Shown one piece after another: positions 1 to 10,099 of a stretch of DNA of 64,000 nt; the stretch's first letter is position 1, and the number at the start of each line of letters is the position of its first letter. This DNA comes from Closterium sp. NIES-65 (lineage: Eukaryota > Streptophyta > Zygnematophyceae > Desmidiales > Closteriaceae). The notes beneath the pieces were generated by a model. It was not told the DNA's origin. It worked only from the letters and a program-made list of their open reading frames with translations, and did not search any database. A program made the translations under genes and the position numbers. Where the stretch lies: positions 942,001-1,006,000 of the forward strand of contig CANXME010002420.1 of assembly GCA_948144175.1 (NCBI GenBank), in the 5' to 3' direction.

Positions 1-2578
1 TACATCCATGACCATACCAATGCGGCGCTCAGCAATCCCATTTTGCTGTGGTGAGTCCGGAAGCGTGAAGGTCTGGCGGATCCCCCGTGCACGACAGTAG
101 TCCCGCAGAAGGCGAGAAGAGAACTCTCCGCCTCTGTCAGAGTGCAGACGCAGAACAGGAAAGTCCGAGCCGAAGCTCTTCCTGAGCTGGAGACGAGCCT
201 CGCGGATCCAGTCGATCAACACCTCAGTGACCGCACCCTTGCTGCGCAAGGGGAGGACTGTGGTGTAACGCGAGTAGTCGTCAACCACCAACAGGAAGTA
301 GCGCTCGTAACCCTGCCCGCGGACGGGGGCTGGGCCCCACACATCCATGTGAAGCGTCTGCAGGGGAGCCTCTGTCGGGGGGAAGTGGGAGGAGTGAGGA
401 GTAGCCCGGAGGCGACCCTCGACACAGGGGACACAGGAAGGTCCTGGCCCGGAGGGGAGAGGAGGGAGAGACTGGGGAAGACCAGAGACAAGGACACGGG
501 AAGCCATGCTCCGAAGACGGGGCAAGGAGGGGTGGCCAAGACGGTGGTGCCACAGGAGAGTCTCGTGAGACAGGAGGCGACAAGAACAGGGGGCAGACTC
601 AAGACCTGACCGGGACGCAGCAGCAAGCACCTGACCCGACGCAGCCACCTGACCAGACGCAGGGACAGGAGGAGACTCAACGGTCAGGGTGTAGAGACTC
701 GACCCCGGCCGACGCGAGAATGTGGCCAGGTGTCGGCCTGTGCGTGCCTCCGTGCAGTGGGTCACCCGCTGACTCGCAGGAGTGAACTGGTGAACCCCCA
801 CATCCTGCAGGTCCGCTCCACTCACCAAGTTCGTAGAGAACGAGGGAAGGTACAGACCCGATAGGGTGCCCGAAGGGGCAGCCGGACACGGGAGGACAGT
901 GGAGAAGTGAGACAGGACAGGACCCCCAGAGGGGTCAGCAAGGGAGACCGCAACCGGCCGGCCGAGCGGCGTAAGGGTAGTGCGGTCTCGAAAGAAGGAG
1001 CGAGAAGCTCCGGAGTCAAGTGTGAAAGTGAGGGAGGACGAGGACGACGCAGTACCTGAGAGCGCAGTCTCACCAGTACCTGAGAGCACAGACGCACTGG
1101 CACCTAGAGCAGCAGCCTCACAAGCACCTAGCGCAGCAGTACCAATGCCCGGGTCGGGCTGGAAACAACGGTAACCCTCATTCTCCTCACTATAATCCAC
1201 AACATACATAGCAGCAAGGATAGCATCAAAATCAAGATCAAAGATCGCTACACCAGCCCTGAGAAGCTCATCCCAGCGAGGGATCTCACTAGCCCCAGGG
1301 AACCGCTGACGCCAAGCGTCCGTCAGGCGGCCAAAGCAGCGCTGGGTGGCGTGGGCACCCCCACACTGCTCACCCGCGCGGTCGCCGGAACGAAGAACGT
1401 AGGTGCAGGGACCAGTACCCCCACCCCTCTGACGCCCAGCGTACCACTCACGAAGCTGCTGAGGCGGAGGGATGTCCCGCGAGCGCTGCTGCTGCTGCCG
1501 CTGCAAGCGCTGGCCACCACCACCGCCGCTACGCTGCTGGGTACCACCTCGACCAGCTCCACCTCCTCCACCACCACCGCCTCCTCCGCTGCCGCCTCCA
1601 CCGCCTCCACCTCCGCCGCCTCCACCACCGCCGCTGCCTCCACCACCACCGCTGGCACCACCACCACCGTCTCCACCACTGCTGCCACCACCACCACCAC
1701 CTCCACCACTAGTCCCGCCGCCACCCCCACTCCCTCCGCCGCCACCGCCGCCACCGCCACCCGCCCCCTCCAGCTCCACCCGCGCCCTTGCCCCCCTTGC
1801 CCTTGCTGGAGCGATGTCTCCCACTAGGGGCAGACGCCGCGCCGACCGACTCAAGACCAAGCAGGTCGGCAGCAGCAGCAGAGGCAACAGAGGGCAGCAA
1901 GGGGGAAGGAGAGCACCCCTCAAAGATGGGGGTGCGAGGGTCACCACGAGAAGCACCTACAGCGACTATGCTCTTCTCCGCTGCGAGGAGGGCCTTCTCG
2001 AGGAGGTCGACGGTGAGGGTGGTGGGACAGACTGCGAGAAAGTGGTCCCTGACGACGCGAAGGGAGTCAGGGAGGCGCGCGACTACGTAGTAGAGAGCGA
2101 TGTACATGGGGGGGGGGTTCTTAGCGCAGAACTCAGCAGGAAGGGCGGCGCGGTAGCGAGTGTCACTAGTGCGGAGGTGCGTAATGAGGTCAGCGACAGT
2201 GGGAAAGGCAGAGAGGTCAGGAAAGAGGTAGGGAAGCATGAGACGGCTCAGTGCAGCAGTGGCAGGGGAGGAGTAGCGCGCAACTACAGCGTCGTACAAG
2301 GTCTGAGCACTCTTGTACTGACTAAAGTGCGCACGCTCAGAGGTAGGGAGGTGGCGACGCACAGCAAGACGTGCAGCAGCATCGCGGGTGGCCCACTTAG
2401 AGCGGACAGCGGGATCAGCATCAGCAGCAGGAGCAGGAGAGGCGCCAGAGGTGAGGTCAAAGAGAGAAAGGTCGTCAGCCCTGTCGCACTGTAAGAACAG
2501 CTGCAGGTCGTCTAACCAGACCTCAAAATCAATGGCGCGACCCTCAGCGTCAAAAGCTAGGACACTAGGGGTAGCCAT
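1..2578 (-). pseudogene. gag-pol polyprotein of C1, frameshifted, partial
   Basis: Translation starts at the ATG of MATPSVLAFDAEG (2578 downward), a start conserved in C3 and C4. Gag is intact for about 270 residues. The frame then changes inside the Gly-rich linker near 1755-1765, where GGT/GGC glycine codons become TGG/CGG (Trp/Arg) and reading stops at 1709. The neighbouring frame carries on to base 1. It holds the Cys/His module, a protease with DSGAS, the pre-integrase zinc motif (WHHRLGHPS ... CVPC), HMDVWGP, LHSDRGGEF and QNGIAER. The break is a 1-nt-type indel in a G-rich run, so it could be mutation, sequencing error or slippage. Copia families normally make Gag and Pol from one frame, so a mutation is most likely. 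C-terminal RT and RNase H are off the window. Confidence 0.85.
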
Positions 2579-2659
2579 GGCGACGACAGCGACGTAGTGC
2601 AAGCAGTAGGGAAAGAGCTCGCAGTGTCAGTGGGACAGTGCTCACCAGGCAGGGCAGGT

Positions 2660-3530
2660 CGTGCAGCTATGCAAAAAGGCGGCTCAGCGACCGGGCGGCT
2701 CGGGTGCACAGCGGCTCGGCTCCCGGGCGGCTCGGCGGCTGGGCGGCTCGGGCGCAGGGCGGCTCGGCTCCCGGGCGGCTCGGCGGCTGGGCGGCTCGGG
2801 TGCAGGGCGGCTCAGCTCCCGGGCGGCTCGGCGGCAGGGCGGCTCGGGTCCCGGGCGGCTCGGCGTTGGGCGGCTCGGCTCCCGGGCGGTTCGGCTGCTG
2901 GGGCGGCTCGGCCGGGAGATGCAGGGGCGGGGCCGTCAGGTGCAGCGGCGGGCCGGCAGGTGCAGCGGCGGGCCGGCAGGTGCAGCGGCGGGCCGGCAGG
3001 TGCAGGCGGCGGGCCGGAGGGTGCAGCAGCGGGCCGTAGGGTGCAGCGGCGGGCCGGCAGGTGCAGCGGCGGGGCCGTCAGGTGAGGCGGCGGGCCGGCA
3101 GGAGCAGCGGCGGGCCGAAGGGTGCAGCGGCGGGGCCGTCAGAGGCGGCGGGCCGCTGGGTGCAGCGGCGGGCCGGCAGGTGCAGCGGCGGGCCGGCAGG
3201 AGCAGCGGCGGGCCGGCAGGAGCAGCGGCGGGGCCGTCAGGTGAGGCGGCGGGCCGGCAGGAGCAGCGGCGGGTCGTAGGGTGCAGCGGCGGGCCGTAGG
3301 GTGCAGCGGCGGGGCCGTCAGAGGGGACGGCGGGGCCGCGGCAGTAGAGGCGGGGCCGCGTCAGGAGAGGCGGCGGGGCCGCGTCAGGGGAGGCGGCGGG
3401 GCCGCGTCAGGGGAGGCGGCGGGGCCGCGTCAGGGGAGGCGGCGGGGCCGCGTCAAGCAGGCGGCGGGGCCGCGATCAGGAGAGGTGGCGGGGCCGCGTC
3501 TGAGGGACAGCGGGGCCGCGAGGGAAAAGG
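2660..3530 (-). repeat. GC-rich tandem repeats in the C1 leader
   Basis: Three successive arrays lie between the primer site and gag. The first has GGGCGGCTCGG-type units (about 2680-2910). The second has a roughly 20-bp unit, GCGGCGGGCCGGCAGGTGCA (about 2935-3310). The third has a roughly 23-bp unit around GGGGCCGCGTCAGGGGAGG (about 3340-3480). Frames across them are open simply because of composition; I do not treat them as coding. Confidence 0.85.
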
Positions 3531-3611
3531 CGACCCGAGGGGTCGCTAAAAAAAAAGGGCGCGCCTCGGGGCGCGCTTCGGTGGGCCCTAAAAAAAAACG
3601 GTCCTAAGGCA

Positions 3612-3628
3612 GGACCCGCTCTATACCA
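3612..3628 (-). promoter_or_regulatory. primer-binding site of C1
   Basis: Immediately after the LTR the minus strand reads TGGTATAGAGCGGGTCC. The start matches the usual copia site complementary to the 3' end of initiator tRNA-Met (TGGTATCAGAGC) except for one missing base. C3 has the same sequence at the same place. Confidence 0.75.
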
Positions 3629-3760
3629 TGTGAAGCAAGGAAAACAGGAATGGGAATGACTAAGTCAGAGTTGGGTACAAATACAACCCTAGAAAGCTGT
3701 ACCCCATATGTGCTACCCCACTATAGCCTACAAACATGCATCAGTTATAATAATCCGACA
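3629..3760 (-). repeat. 5' LTR of C1
   Basis: A 132-bp repeat reading TGTCGGATTATTATAACTG ... TTGCTTCACA on the minus strand. It closely resembles the C5 LTR (59593-59723) and shares the core GTAGGCTRTAGTGGGGTAG with the solo LTR at 33577 and the LTRs of C3 and C4. It begins TG and ends CA and abuts the primer site. Confidence 0.9.
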
Positions 3761-3765
3761 CAACC

Positions 3766-6084
3766 CTCTTTCTTTCTTCTAATTTTGTCACGGTTCGCTC
3801 TACGTGATGCAACGGGTGCTACGCAAGTCGCGCGAACTGATCCTGTAACCCGATTCTACACAAGGAATTTGATTTTCGCTCTAAAGAGTACATCGAATTC
3901 AACAGCGTCATTTGCATCCCACATATCTGGTTAACAATTCATACATCTTAGTAAGTAGCCTGGTTATTGTTGTAATACACTGGTAATGCTTTTCGTAGGA
4001 GTTAATTTATCCTTTTCCCAAAATCACGTGTTTAGGGTTACGATACATAGCAATAATTTACTTATTAGAAATTTACCCTTTTATACATTAAACGTAGAAA
4101 AATATATCCTTGTAATAAAGCGCATTTTCGAATATTTTTATTTGAAAAACACAATGTGAGGCATTTTCTTGTTTGTTTTGTATATCCAATATGCGTGTTA
4201 CCGAATTATATTATGTTTAGGGTTATTTTATCTATTGTGGCATTTATTCTGAAATCATGTGATTCGTCAATGTCTCATTTCGATGCGGCTCGGGCCATTT
4301 CGATGTGCGATTGGCAAATGTCAGCTCTCGTTGCGACCCGACCCGTTCACGAAATTCTATTGGTCAATAATTTTTGTGATGGCGGTTCGGGTTCATCTCG
4401 TTGGTCAGGTTGGGGTCACTTTCGGGTCAAGGGCGTTTTTTCGCGCGAAATCGAAGACCCGATGGTCACTTGCGGGTCTCGAGAGGCTGCATTTGACCTG
4501 ACAGGCACTTTGGGGTGGGGTTCAGGTAACTTGTAAGTCACCTCGGGGATCCCAAATTCGGGTGGTGAGCCTAGGGCCGTCCGAATTTTGGAGATGGCCT
4601 TGTTACGCCACCACTCGGTGTAGCTTAGATTCCCACGCGCTCGAGGCGCCCCCAGCATCAAGCCTTCCGCCCTGCCCCTCACGGCCCCCTCCCCGCCGTT
4701 TGCGAGCGCCTGCCTTTCACGTAGCGCATGGTGAGAAGCCTCCCGTCGGGCACATCACACATCCCAAAATTTGAAACGCCAAAATCACTTTGAGAATGAT
4801 GGTGACCCCAGAGTCACCCTCACGGGGTGACCCACAAGTTCACTATGAGTTACCTACTGCCTACCCCCAGACACTGGCGACGTCAGCGACGACCGCCAAC
4901 CTTAGCTCCGAACGTGTAACAGAAAATTAGACCAATCAGAAAGGTTTACAGTTCGGGAGGGTACCCCGAGGTTACCCAACTTTGGCGGGAAAGTTCATGG
5001 CCCTGCCTATTTTGTCGCTACTCTGTTTCTGCCAAGGCAGCCACGTACGGGAATGGTACGGCATTTTTTTACTGTACACTTCGTTTCTCGTGATGTCGAA
5101 TTGATAAATTACTGTTGTTTCTTCTGTGATTCTCTGGTTACTATCGCATCGCTCAATACATCGTAAGTACAGTGATGGGTTGGATTACGTGGCACATATT
5201 AGTTCACCAACCAATCGGAGCTCTTCAACATCACCTGCTACTGCCTCTCCTCTCCCAGCACATTTCGAGTACTTTTTCTTATCCATCCTATTATTCACTC
5301 GTCATTCCTAAGGTCGTTTTCAGCTCCTGATACTCAGAGCAGCTACTACGAGAGCTCCAGGCCGCTTACTTAGTAGCAGCTTGTCGCGATTAGCTCTGAT
5401 GAGCTTCTAATGGTTGTTAGGCTTCGCGTACACGTATAGAAATTGGGTTCTTTCTATTTCTAACAGCGACGTCATAGTCTTTGTAATATTGCTGTTCAAT
5501 GACTTGCACCTAATGTATCGTAGTTCGTGATCGTATCTTCATGGCAGACTATCGAACACGGGAGTGCTGCATGACGTCTTCCCGACGTCTACGCGTATCG
5601 ACCGAAGAATTGTCGCTCGTCGCGAGGTGAGTTGAAATGCTGTACGATGGGGTTTCATGATGAGCGCCGCTCATTCCGCTTGATTCATGGCGTGACTCTA
5701 ATTTTGCTTTATTGCCGCCGTTTTATTTGTCAGCATCCAGGTTTCCCTCATGCCTTCTCCCTGTCACACGATTTGTTTCCTTGCAATTTGTTGCCTTCGC
5801 CGCAAAGGTTTTGCAGTCGCTGTTACCAAGACATTAGCTTCCTATCTGGCAAGGCTTCTTTTCCGGTGAGCATTGCATAATAGACACCTGCGGCGTGACA
5901 ACGTTGTTTCCCAATCCATCAAGGTCCTCTATATGTTTCTTCGTGTATTGATATTTCTCCTGTTTTCACTACGCATTCCTCACTCTTACCCCACCCTCCC
6001 ACTGGCTGAATGTCGCCACTCTGTGCAGAACACGGAAGGCGATTTTGTCACGTATTCGTGAGGTACGAACCTGCTATGTCGTTT
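3766..6084. other. no gene recognised
   Basis: AT-richer sequence (3760-4250) followed by mixed sequence with scattered GGGGTGACC/GTCACC-like words (about 4290-4560 and 4790-4990). Similar words recur at 9930-10060, suggesting an old shared repeat. Only short uninformative open frames are present on either strand, with no recognisable motif. Confidence 0.5.
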
Positions 6085-6089
6085 GTTCC

Positions 6090-6307
6090 TGTCAGAATGT
6101 TATTTGTCTAGCTTGCAGTGGGGTGCTCAATAGTGAGTACAACCCCTTAGGGTTTGCCATTTTGTGTGTCCTGCTGCTTCCTAGTCCCTCATTCTTCCTT
6201 CCAATTCTCCTTCGTAAACCCTAACTCCTAGTTCTAGAGCAAGCCCACCTACCTCCTAGTGTGGGCCTAGGCTACTAAGCCTAGGCCCCACACCTACTAT
6301 TCTAACA
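6090..6307 (+). repeat. 5' LTR of NA1
   Basis: 218 bp, TGTCAGAATG ... ATTCTAACA. It shares the core GCAGTGGGGT ... GTACAACCCCTTAGGGTTT with the shorter autonomous-copy LTRs. It contains a short palindromic stretch (CCTAGGCTACTAAGCCTAGG near 6266-6285). Confidence 0.92.
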
Positions 6308-6323
6308 TGGTATCTAGAGCCGG
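6308..6323 (+). promoter_or_regulatory. primer-binding site of NA1
   Basis: TGGTATCTAGAGCCGG directly after the LTR. It resembles the initiator tRNA-Met site TGGTATCAGAGC with an inserted base. Confidence 0.7.
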
Positions 6324-6539
6324 CATGATCCTGCCGCCTAGTTCATCGGGCCCACCACCTACTTCCACTAGCTTACTATTCGCCGCGCGCCCCGTGGTGC
6401 GCGGCATTGCATTTTCATCCCGCCACGCGCTTCGAACGCGTGGCGGCTTTTTCTGCCCGCCGCGCGCTCGGGTCGCGCGGCGGTTTTCCCGTCCGTCGGA
6501 GCGCCCTCGAGGGGGCCTGCGCGCTGCCCTCCCCGCTGC

Positions 6540-6840
6540 TTGTCACGGCGCCCCCTGCGGGACCCGCGCGGCGTCGCCCTACTCGTCGCGACGTCCGTGC
6601 GGGACCCGCGGGGCGTCGCCCCTGCTCGTCGCGACGCCCCCTGCGGGACCCGCGCAGCGTCGCCCTGCTCGTCGCGACGTCCGTGCGGGACCCGCGGGGC
6701 GTCGCCCCTACTCGTCGCAACGCCCCCTGTGGGACCCGCGGGGCGTCGCCCCTGCTCGTCGCGACGCCCCCTGTGGGACCCGCGGGGCGTCGCCCCTGCT
6801 CGTCGCGACGCCCCCTGCGGGACCCGCGGGGCGCCGTCAG
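6540..6840 (+). repeat. 44-bp GC-rich tandem repeats in NA1
   Basis: Repeated unit of about 44 bp containing CGTCGCCCCTGCTCGTCGCG followed by ACGCCCCCTGYGGGACCCGC. About six to seven imperfect copies. It occupies the position of the leader repeats in the autonomous copies. Confidence 0.8.
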
Positions 6841-7205
6841 ATCCTGCAGCAGCAGCTGCCGCCGCCCTGCAGCAGCAGCCGCCGCTAGGCCTGCAGCAGC
6901 AGCCGCCGCCAGAGCCTGCAGCAGCAGCCGCCGCCAGAGCCTGCAGCAGCAGCCGCCGCCAGAGTCTGCAGCAGCAGCCGCCGCCAGAGCCTGCAGCAGC
7001 AGCCGCCGCCGAGCCTGCAGCAGCAGCCGCCGCCAGGCCTGCAGCAGCTGCCGCCACCGAGCCTGCAGCAGCAGCCGCCGCTCTACCAGCAGCAGCAGCC
7101 GCCGCCGGTCTGCCGCAGCAGCCACCGCCGCCCAGCAGCAGCAGCCGCCGCCAGAGCCTACTGCAGCAGCCGCCGCCAGAGCCTGCAGCAGCAGACGCCC
7201 CTGGA
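6840..7205 (+). repeat. 25-bp CAG/CCG-rich tandem repeats in NA1
   Basis: Unit of about 25 bp, AGCCTGCAGCAGCAGCCGCC plus GCCAG, with copies of slightly different length. Because 25 is not a multiple of three, the reading frame rotates from copy to copy, which argues against a conserved protein. Confidence 0.8.
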
Positions 7206-7404
7206 GCTGCCCGCCACTGCAGCAGCCGCCCCTGGTGCAGCCGCCGCTGGTACAGCCGCCCCTGGTCCCTGGAGCAGCCGACCCTGCAGCAGCCGCCCCT
7301 GGTCTCTGGAGCGGCCGCCCGTGCAGGAGCCGCCCCTGGCCCCTGGAGCAGCAGCCCCTGGAGCAGCCGCCCCTGGACCTCAGAAGCCGCCCCTGGACCC
7401 GGTA

Positions 7405-8510
7405 CGCTCTGTGCTGCCCGTGCCTGTGCTGCCCGTACCTGTGCTACCTGTGCCTGTTGCTGCCTGTGCCTGTGCTGCCCGTGCCTGTGCTGCCCTGTGC
7501 TGCCTGTGCCTGTTGCTGCCTGTGCCTGTTGCTGCCCGTGCCTGTGCTGCCCTGTGCTGCCTGTGCCTGTTGCTGCCTGTGCCTGTGCTGCCCGTGCCTC
7601 TGCTGCCCGTGCCTGTGCTGCCCGTGCCTGTGCTGCCTGTGCCTGTTGCTGCCTGTGCCTGGTGCTGCCCGTGCGTGTGCTGCCCGTGCCTGTGCTGCCC
7701 GTGCCTGTGCTGCCTGTGCCTGTGCTGCCCGTGCCTGTGCTGCCTGTGCCTGTTGCTGCCTGTGCCTGGTGCTGCCCGTGCCTGTGCTGCCCGTGCCTGT
7801 GCTGCCCGTGCCTGTGCTGCCTGTGCCTGTTGCTGCCCGTGCCTGTGCTGCCCTGTGCTGCCTGTGCCTGTTGCTGCCTGTGCCTGTGCTGCCCGTGCCT
7901 GTGCTGCCCGTGCTTGTGCTGCCTGTGCCTGTTGCTGCCTGTGCCTGTTGCTGCCTGTGCCTGTGCTGCCCGTGCCTGTGCTGCCCGTGCCTGTGCTGCC
8001 CGTGCCTGTGCTGCCTGTGCCTGTTGCTGCCTGTGCATGGTGCTGCCCGTGCCTGTGCTGCCCGTGCCTGTGCTGCCCGTGCCTGTGCTGCCTGTGCCGG
8101 TTGCTGCCCGTGCCTATGCTGCCCTGTGCTGCCTGTGCCTGTTGCTGCCTGTGCCTGTGCTGCCCGTGCCTATGCTGCCCGTGCCTGTGCTGCCCTGTGC
8201 TGCCTGTGCCTGTTGCTGCCTGTGCCTGTGCTGCCCGTGCCTGTGCTGCCCGTGCCTGTGCTGCCCGTGCCTGTGCTGCCTGTGCCTGTTGCTGCTCGTG
8301 CCTGTGCTGCCCTGTGCTGCCTGTGCCTGTTGCTGCCTGTGCCTGTGCTGCCCGTGCCTGTGCTGCCCGTGCCTGTGCTGCCCGTGCTTGTGCTGCCTGT
8401 GCCTGTTGCTGCCCGTGCCTGTGCTGCCCTGTGCTGCCCGTGCCTGTGCTGCCTGTACCTGTTGCTGCCCGTGCCTGTGCTGCCCTGTGCTGCATGTGCC
8501 TGGTGCTGCT
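7405..8510 (+). repeat. 15-bp GTGCCTGTGCTGCCC minisatellite in NA1
   Basis: About 1.1 kb of a 15-bp unit (GTGCCTGTGCTGCCC) mixed with variants (GTGCCTGTTGCTGCC, CTGTGCTGCC). All three plus-strand frames stay open through it, giving overlapping 463- to 770-codon frames of Cys/Leu/Pro/Val/Ala repeats. Simultaneous openness of all frames is what a stop-free repeat gives, so I do not call a gene. Confidence 0.88.
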
Positions 8511-8579
8511 CGTGCCTCGCGCTCGCGCCCTCGTGCGCTCTGCTACTGTCTGCGCCCTCGTGCGCACTGTTTCTGCTCT

Positions 8580-8602
8580 CCCCCCCCCCCCCCCCCCCCC
8601 CC
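8580..8602 (+). repeat. poly-C run
   Basis: Twenty-three consecutive C at the end of the NA1 minisatellite. It could fold as an i-motif (or G-quadruplex on the other strand). Its exact length is prone to sequencing error. Confidence 0.85.
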
Positions 8603-9215
8603 GTTTGCGGGTATGGGGGTGGCTCGTGTGCATTCCTCCCTTTGCTCCTCCTCCTCCTTCGTCTCCCACTGCTGCAGCTGTCGCTGAGGGGGGTGGTTGT
8701 GTGGGAGACTAGGGTTTAGGGTTTAAGGGGGGTGCGTGGGAGTGGAGCTAGCGGTGTAGCAGCGGGTGTGTGTCAGGGGGGTGGGACTGTTTGGGGAAGC
8801 TGCATGGAAGTTGCCGTACTGTTGTCCGCAGCACCTGTAGTCCGGGGCGCTGTCCCGGTAGCCCAGTGAGCTAGACTTCTACGCCAGCCGCCCGTGGGTC
8901 CGTTGCTCGTCTGCCGCTACTTTAGCCGCGGGGCCTGTTACTCCTGTAGTCCGGGCGCTTAGTCCGGTAGCCGCTGTGCCAGTCTGCCTCCTGTTGCCCG
9001 TGTGTCTGCAGCTTCAGCCGTCTCCTCCTATCTCCTCTCCCCTCACTCTCTCTCCTCCTCCTCACTTGCCCGTTGTGACTACCACTAGCTGTGCTCATAA
9101 TTCTTAACTTTAAACTATTGCTTCTTTAACTTGTGCTCAGAATGTGTGGTGACATTGTGATCCACCCTAAGCTTGTACTGCTTTGCCTGCTCTACTGATT
9201 ACACCCCACTTTGGC

Positions 9216-9225
9216 TATGGGGGTG
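9216..9225 (+). promoter_or_regulatory. polypurine tract of NA1
   Basis: TATGGGGGTG abuts the 3' LTR. The same 10 bases sit at the same place in C2, C3, C4 and C5, marking the plus-strand priming site. Confidence 0.8.
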
Positions 9226-9443
9226 TGTCAGAATGTTATTTGTCTAGCTTGCAGTGGGGTGCTCAATAGTGAGTACAACCCCTTAGGGTTTGCCATTTTG
9301 TGTGTCCTGCTGCTTCCTAGTCCCTCATTCTTCCTTCCAATTCTCCTTCGTAAACCCTAACTCCTAGTTCTAGAGCAAGCCCACCTACCTCCTAGTGTGG
9401 GCCTAGGCTACTAAGCCTAGGCCCCACACCTACTATTCTAACA
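9226..9443 (+). repeat. 3' LTR of NA1
   Basis: 218 bp, no difference from the 5' LTR seen by eye. Followed by the target duplication GTTCC (9444-9448). Confidence 0.92.
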
Positions 9444-9448
9444 GTTCC

Positions 9449-10090
9449 TGCTATCTCGTTTTTTATCGTGTGTTGAAGGAGCACAACATTATACATAGGG
9501 TAGTGAGGTTTGTTCAGGAGCTCTCCTCAGTGAGTATTATAGCGTCTACAACATGCTGTGTGTAGGGTGCATGTTAGAAAGTGGGTTTTTAGTAAAATTG
9601 TTCTGTAATGCTCTATTTAAAAAATGCAGATTGAAATGTGCAAAGTAATAATTACTGAAATCAGTTACCAGAATTTTACCGTAATATGTGAAATTGAAAA
9701 AACCATTTATGCTGGAATTCTTTGTTGCTTTCCTATATAAAGGAGGATTATACGGTATTAGTTTTTATCAAAAGTATATGTGGCTATACCAGAATTATGT
9801 TTTTTTTCCTGTAATTGTTTGCCAATAAACTGTATGCGGTCGTTCGTGTAGTGTTTGAAACATTCTGTAGTGTTGGCGATATATTGCATAGTGCGGAAGC
9901 GGCTCGCGTGTGATTCGCTCCCGCATGATGGGAGGGGTCCCCTGTGGGTTACCACCTGTGGGTGACCTCGGGGTCACCACGCGAAGCGAAAGCTGCAGAG
10001 GTGACCCGCGGCTTACCTAGACAAGGACCCCGGGGTATCCCCCCAGGGGGTAAGCTGTGGGTAATTTGGGGGGGAGGTTTTCGGCCAAAC
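9449..10090. other. no gene recognised
   Basis: AT-rich to about 9890, then GC-rich sequence with GGTGACC/GGGGTATCC-like words similar to those near 4500-4990. No coding signal on either strand. Confidence 0.45.
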
Positions 10091-10099
10091 TTTTTTGGG

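Larger units (their letters stand above)
1..3760 (-). mobile_element. Ty1/copia LTR retrotransposon C1 (5' half)
   Basis: The element reads right to left: 5' LTR at 3629-3760, primer site, tandem-repeat leader, then gag-pol from an ATG at 2576-2578 that runs past base 1 in the integrase. The Gag start, Cys/His module, DSGA protease and integrase motifs match the complete copies C3 and C4 in this window. The 3' half and 3' LTR lie outside. The target duplication cannot be confirmed; the 5 bp beyond the LTR are CAACC (3761-3765). Bases 1-740 match 63261-64000 (C5) at about 98%, with 12 differences counted by eye, so C1 and C5 are close siblings. Confidence 0.9.
6090..9443 (+). mobile_element. 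non-autonomous copia-type LTR element NA1
   Basis: Two 218-bp direct repeats (6090-6307 and 9226-9443), identical by eye, flank a 2.9-kb interior. The 5-bp target duplication GTTCC lies at 6085-6089 and 9444-9448. A primer site (TGGTATCTAGAGCC) follows the 5' LTR, and TATGGGGGTG precedes the 3' LTR exactly as in C2-C5. The last ~120 bp of interior resemble the C4 3' UTR (TTGTGCTC..AATGTGTGGTGA, GATCCACCCT, CCCCACTTTG). No Gag, protease, integrase, RT or RNase H sequence was found. The interior is tandem-repeat DNA. Identical LTRs and an intact duplication imply recent insertion, so the proteins must have come from another element (inference). Confidence 0.92.

Noticed and set aside
1323..1760. 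Ala/Val-rich minus-strand frame and similar frames in C2-C4 as separate proteins
   Set aside because: They are out-of-frame readings of the Gly-rich linker and Cys/His region of the polyprotein.
1709..2578. Programmed frameshift between Gag and Pol in C1
   Set aside because: C2, C3 and C4 keep Gag and Pol in one frame through the Gly-rich linker. C1 shows a simple indel in a G-rich run.
6407..8719. Long open frames (770, 715 and 463 codons) in NA1 as a Cys-rich protein
   Set aside because: Three overlapping frames are open simultaneously through stop-free tandem units, and the 25-bp units rotate the frame. No conserved domain is visible.
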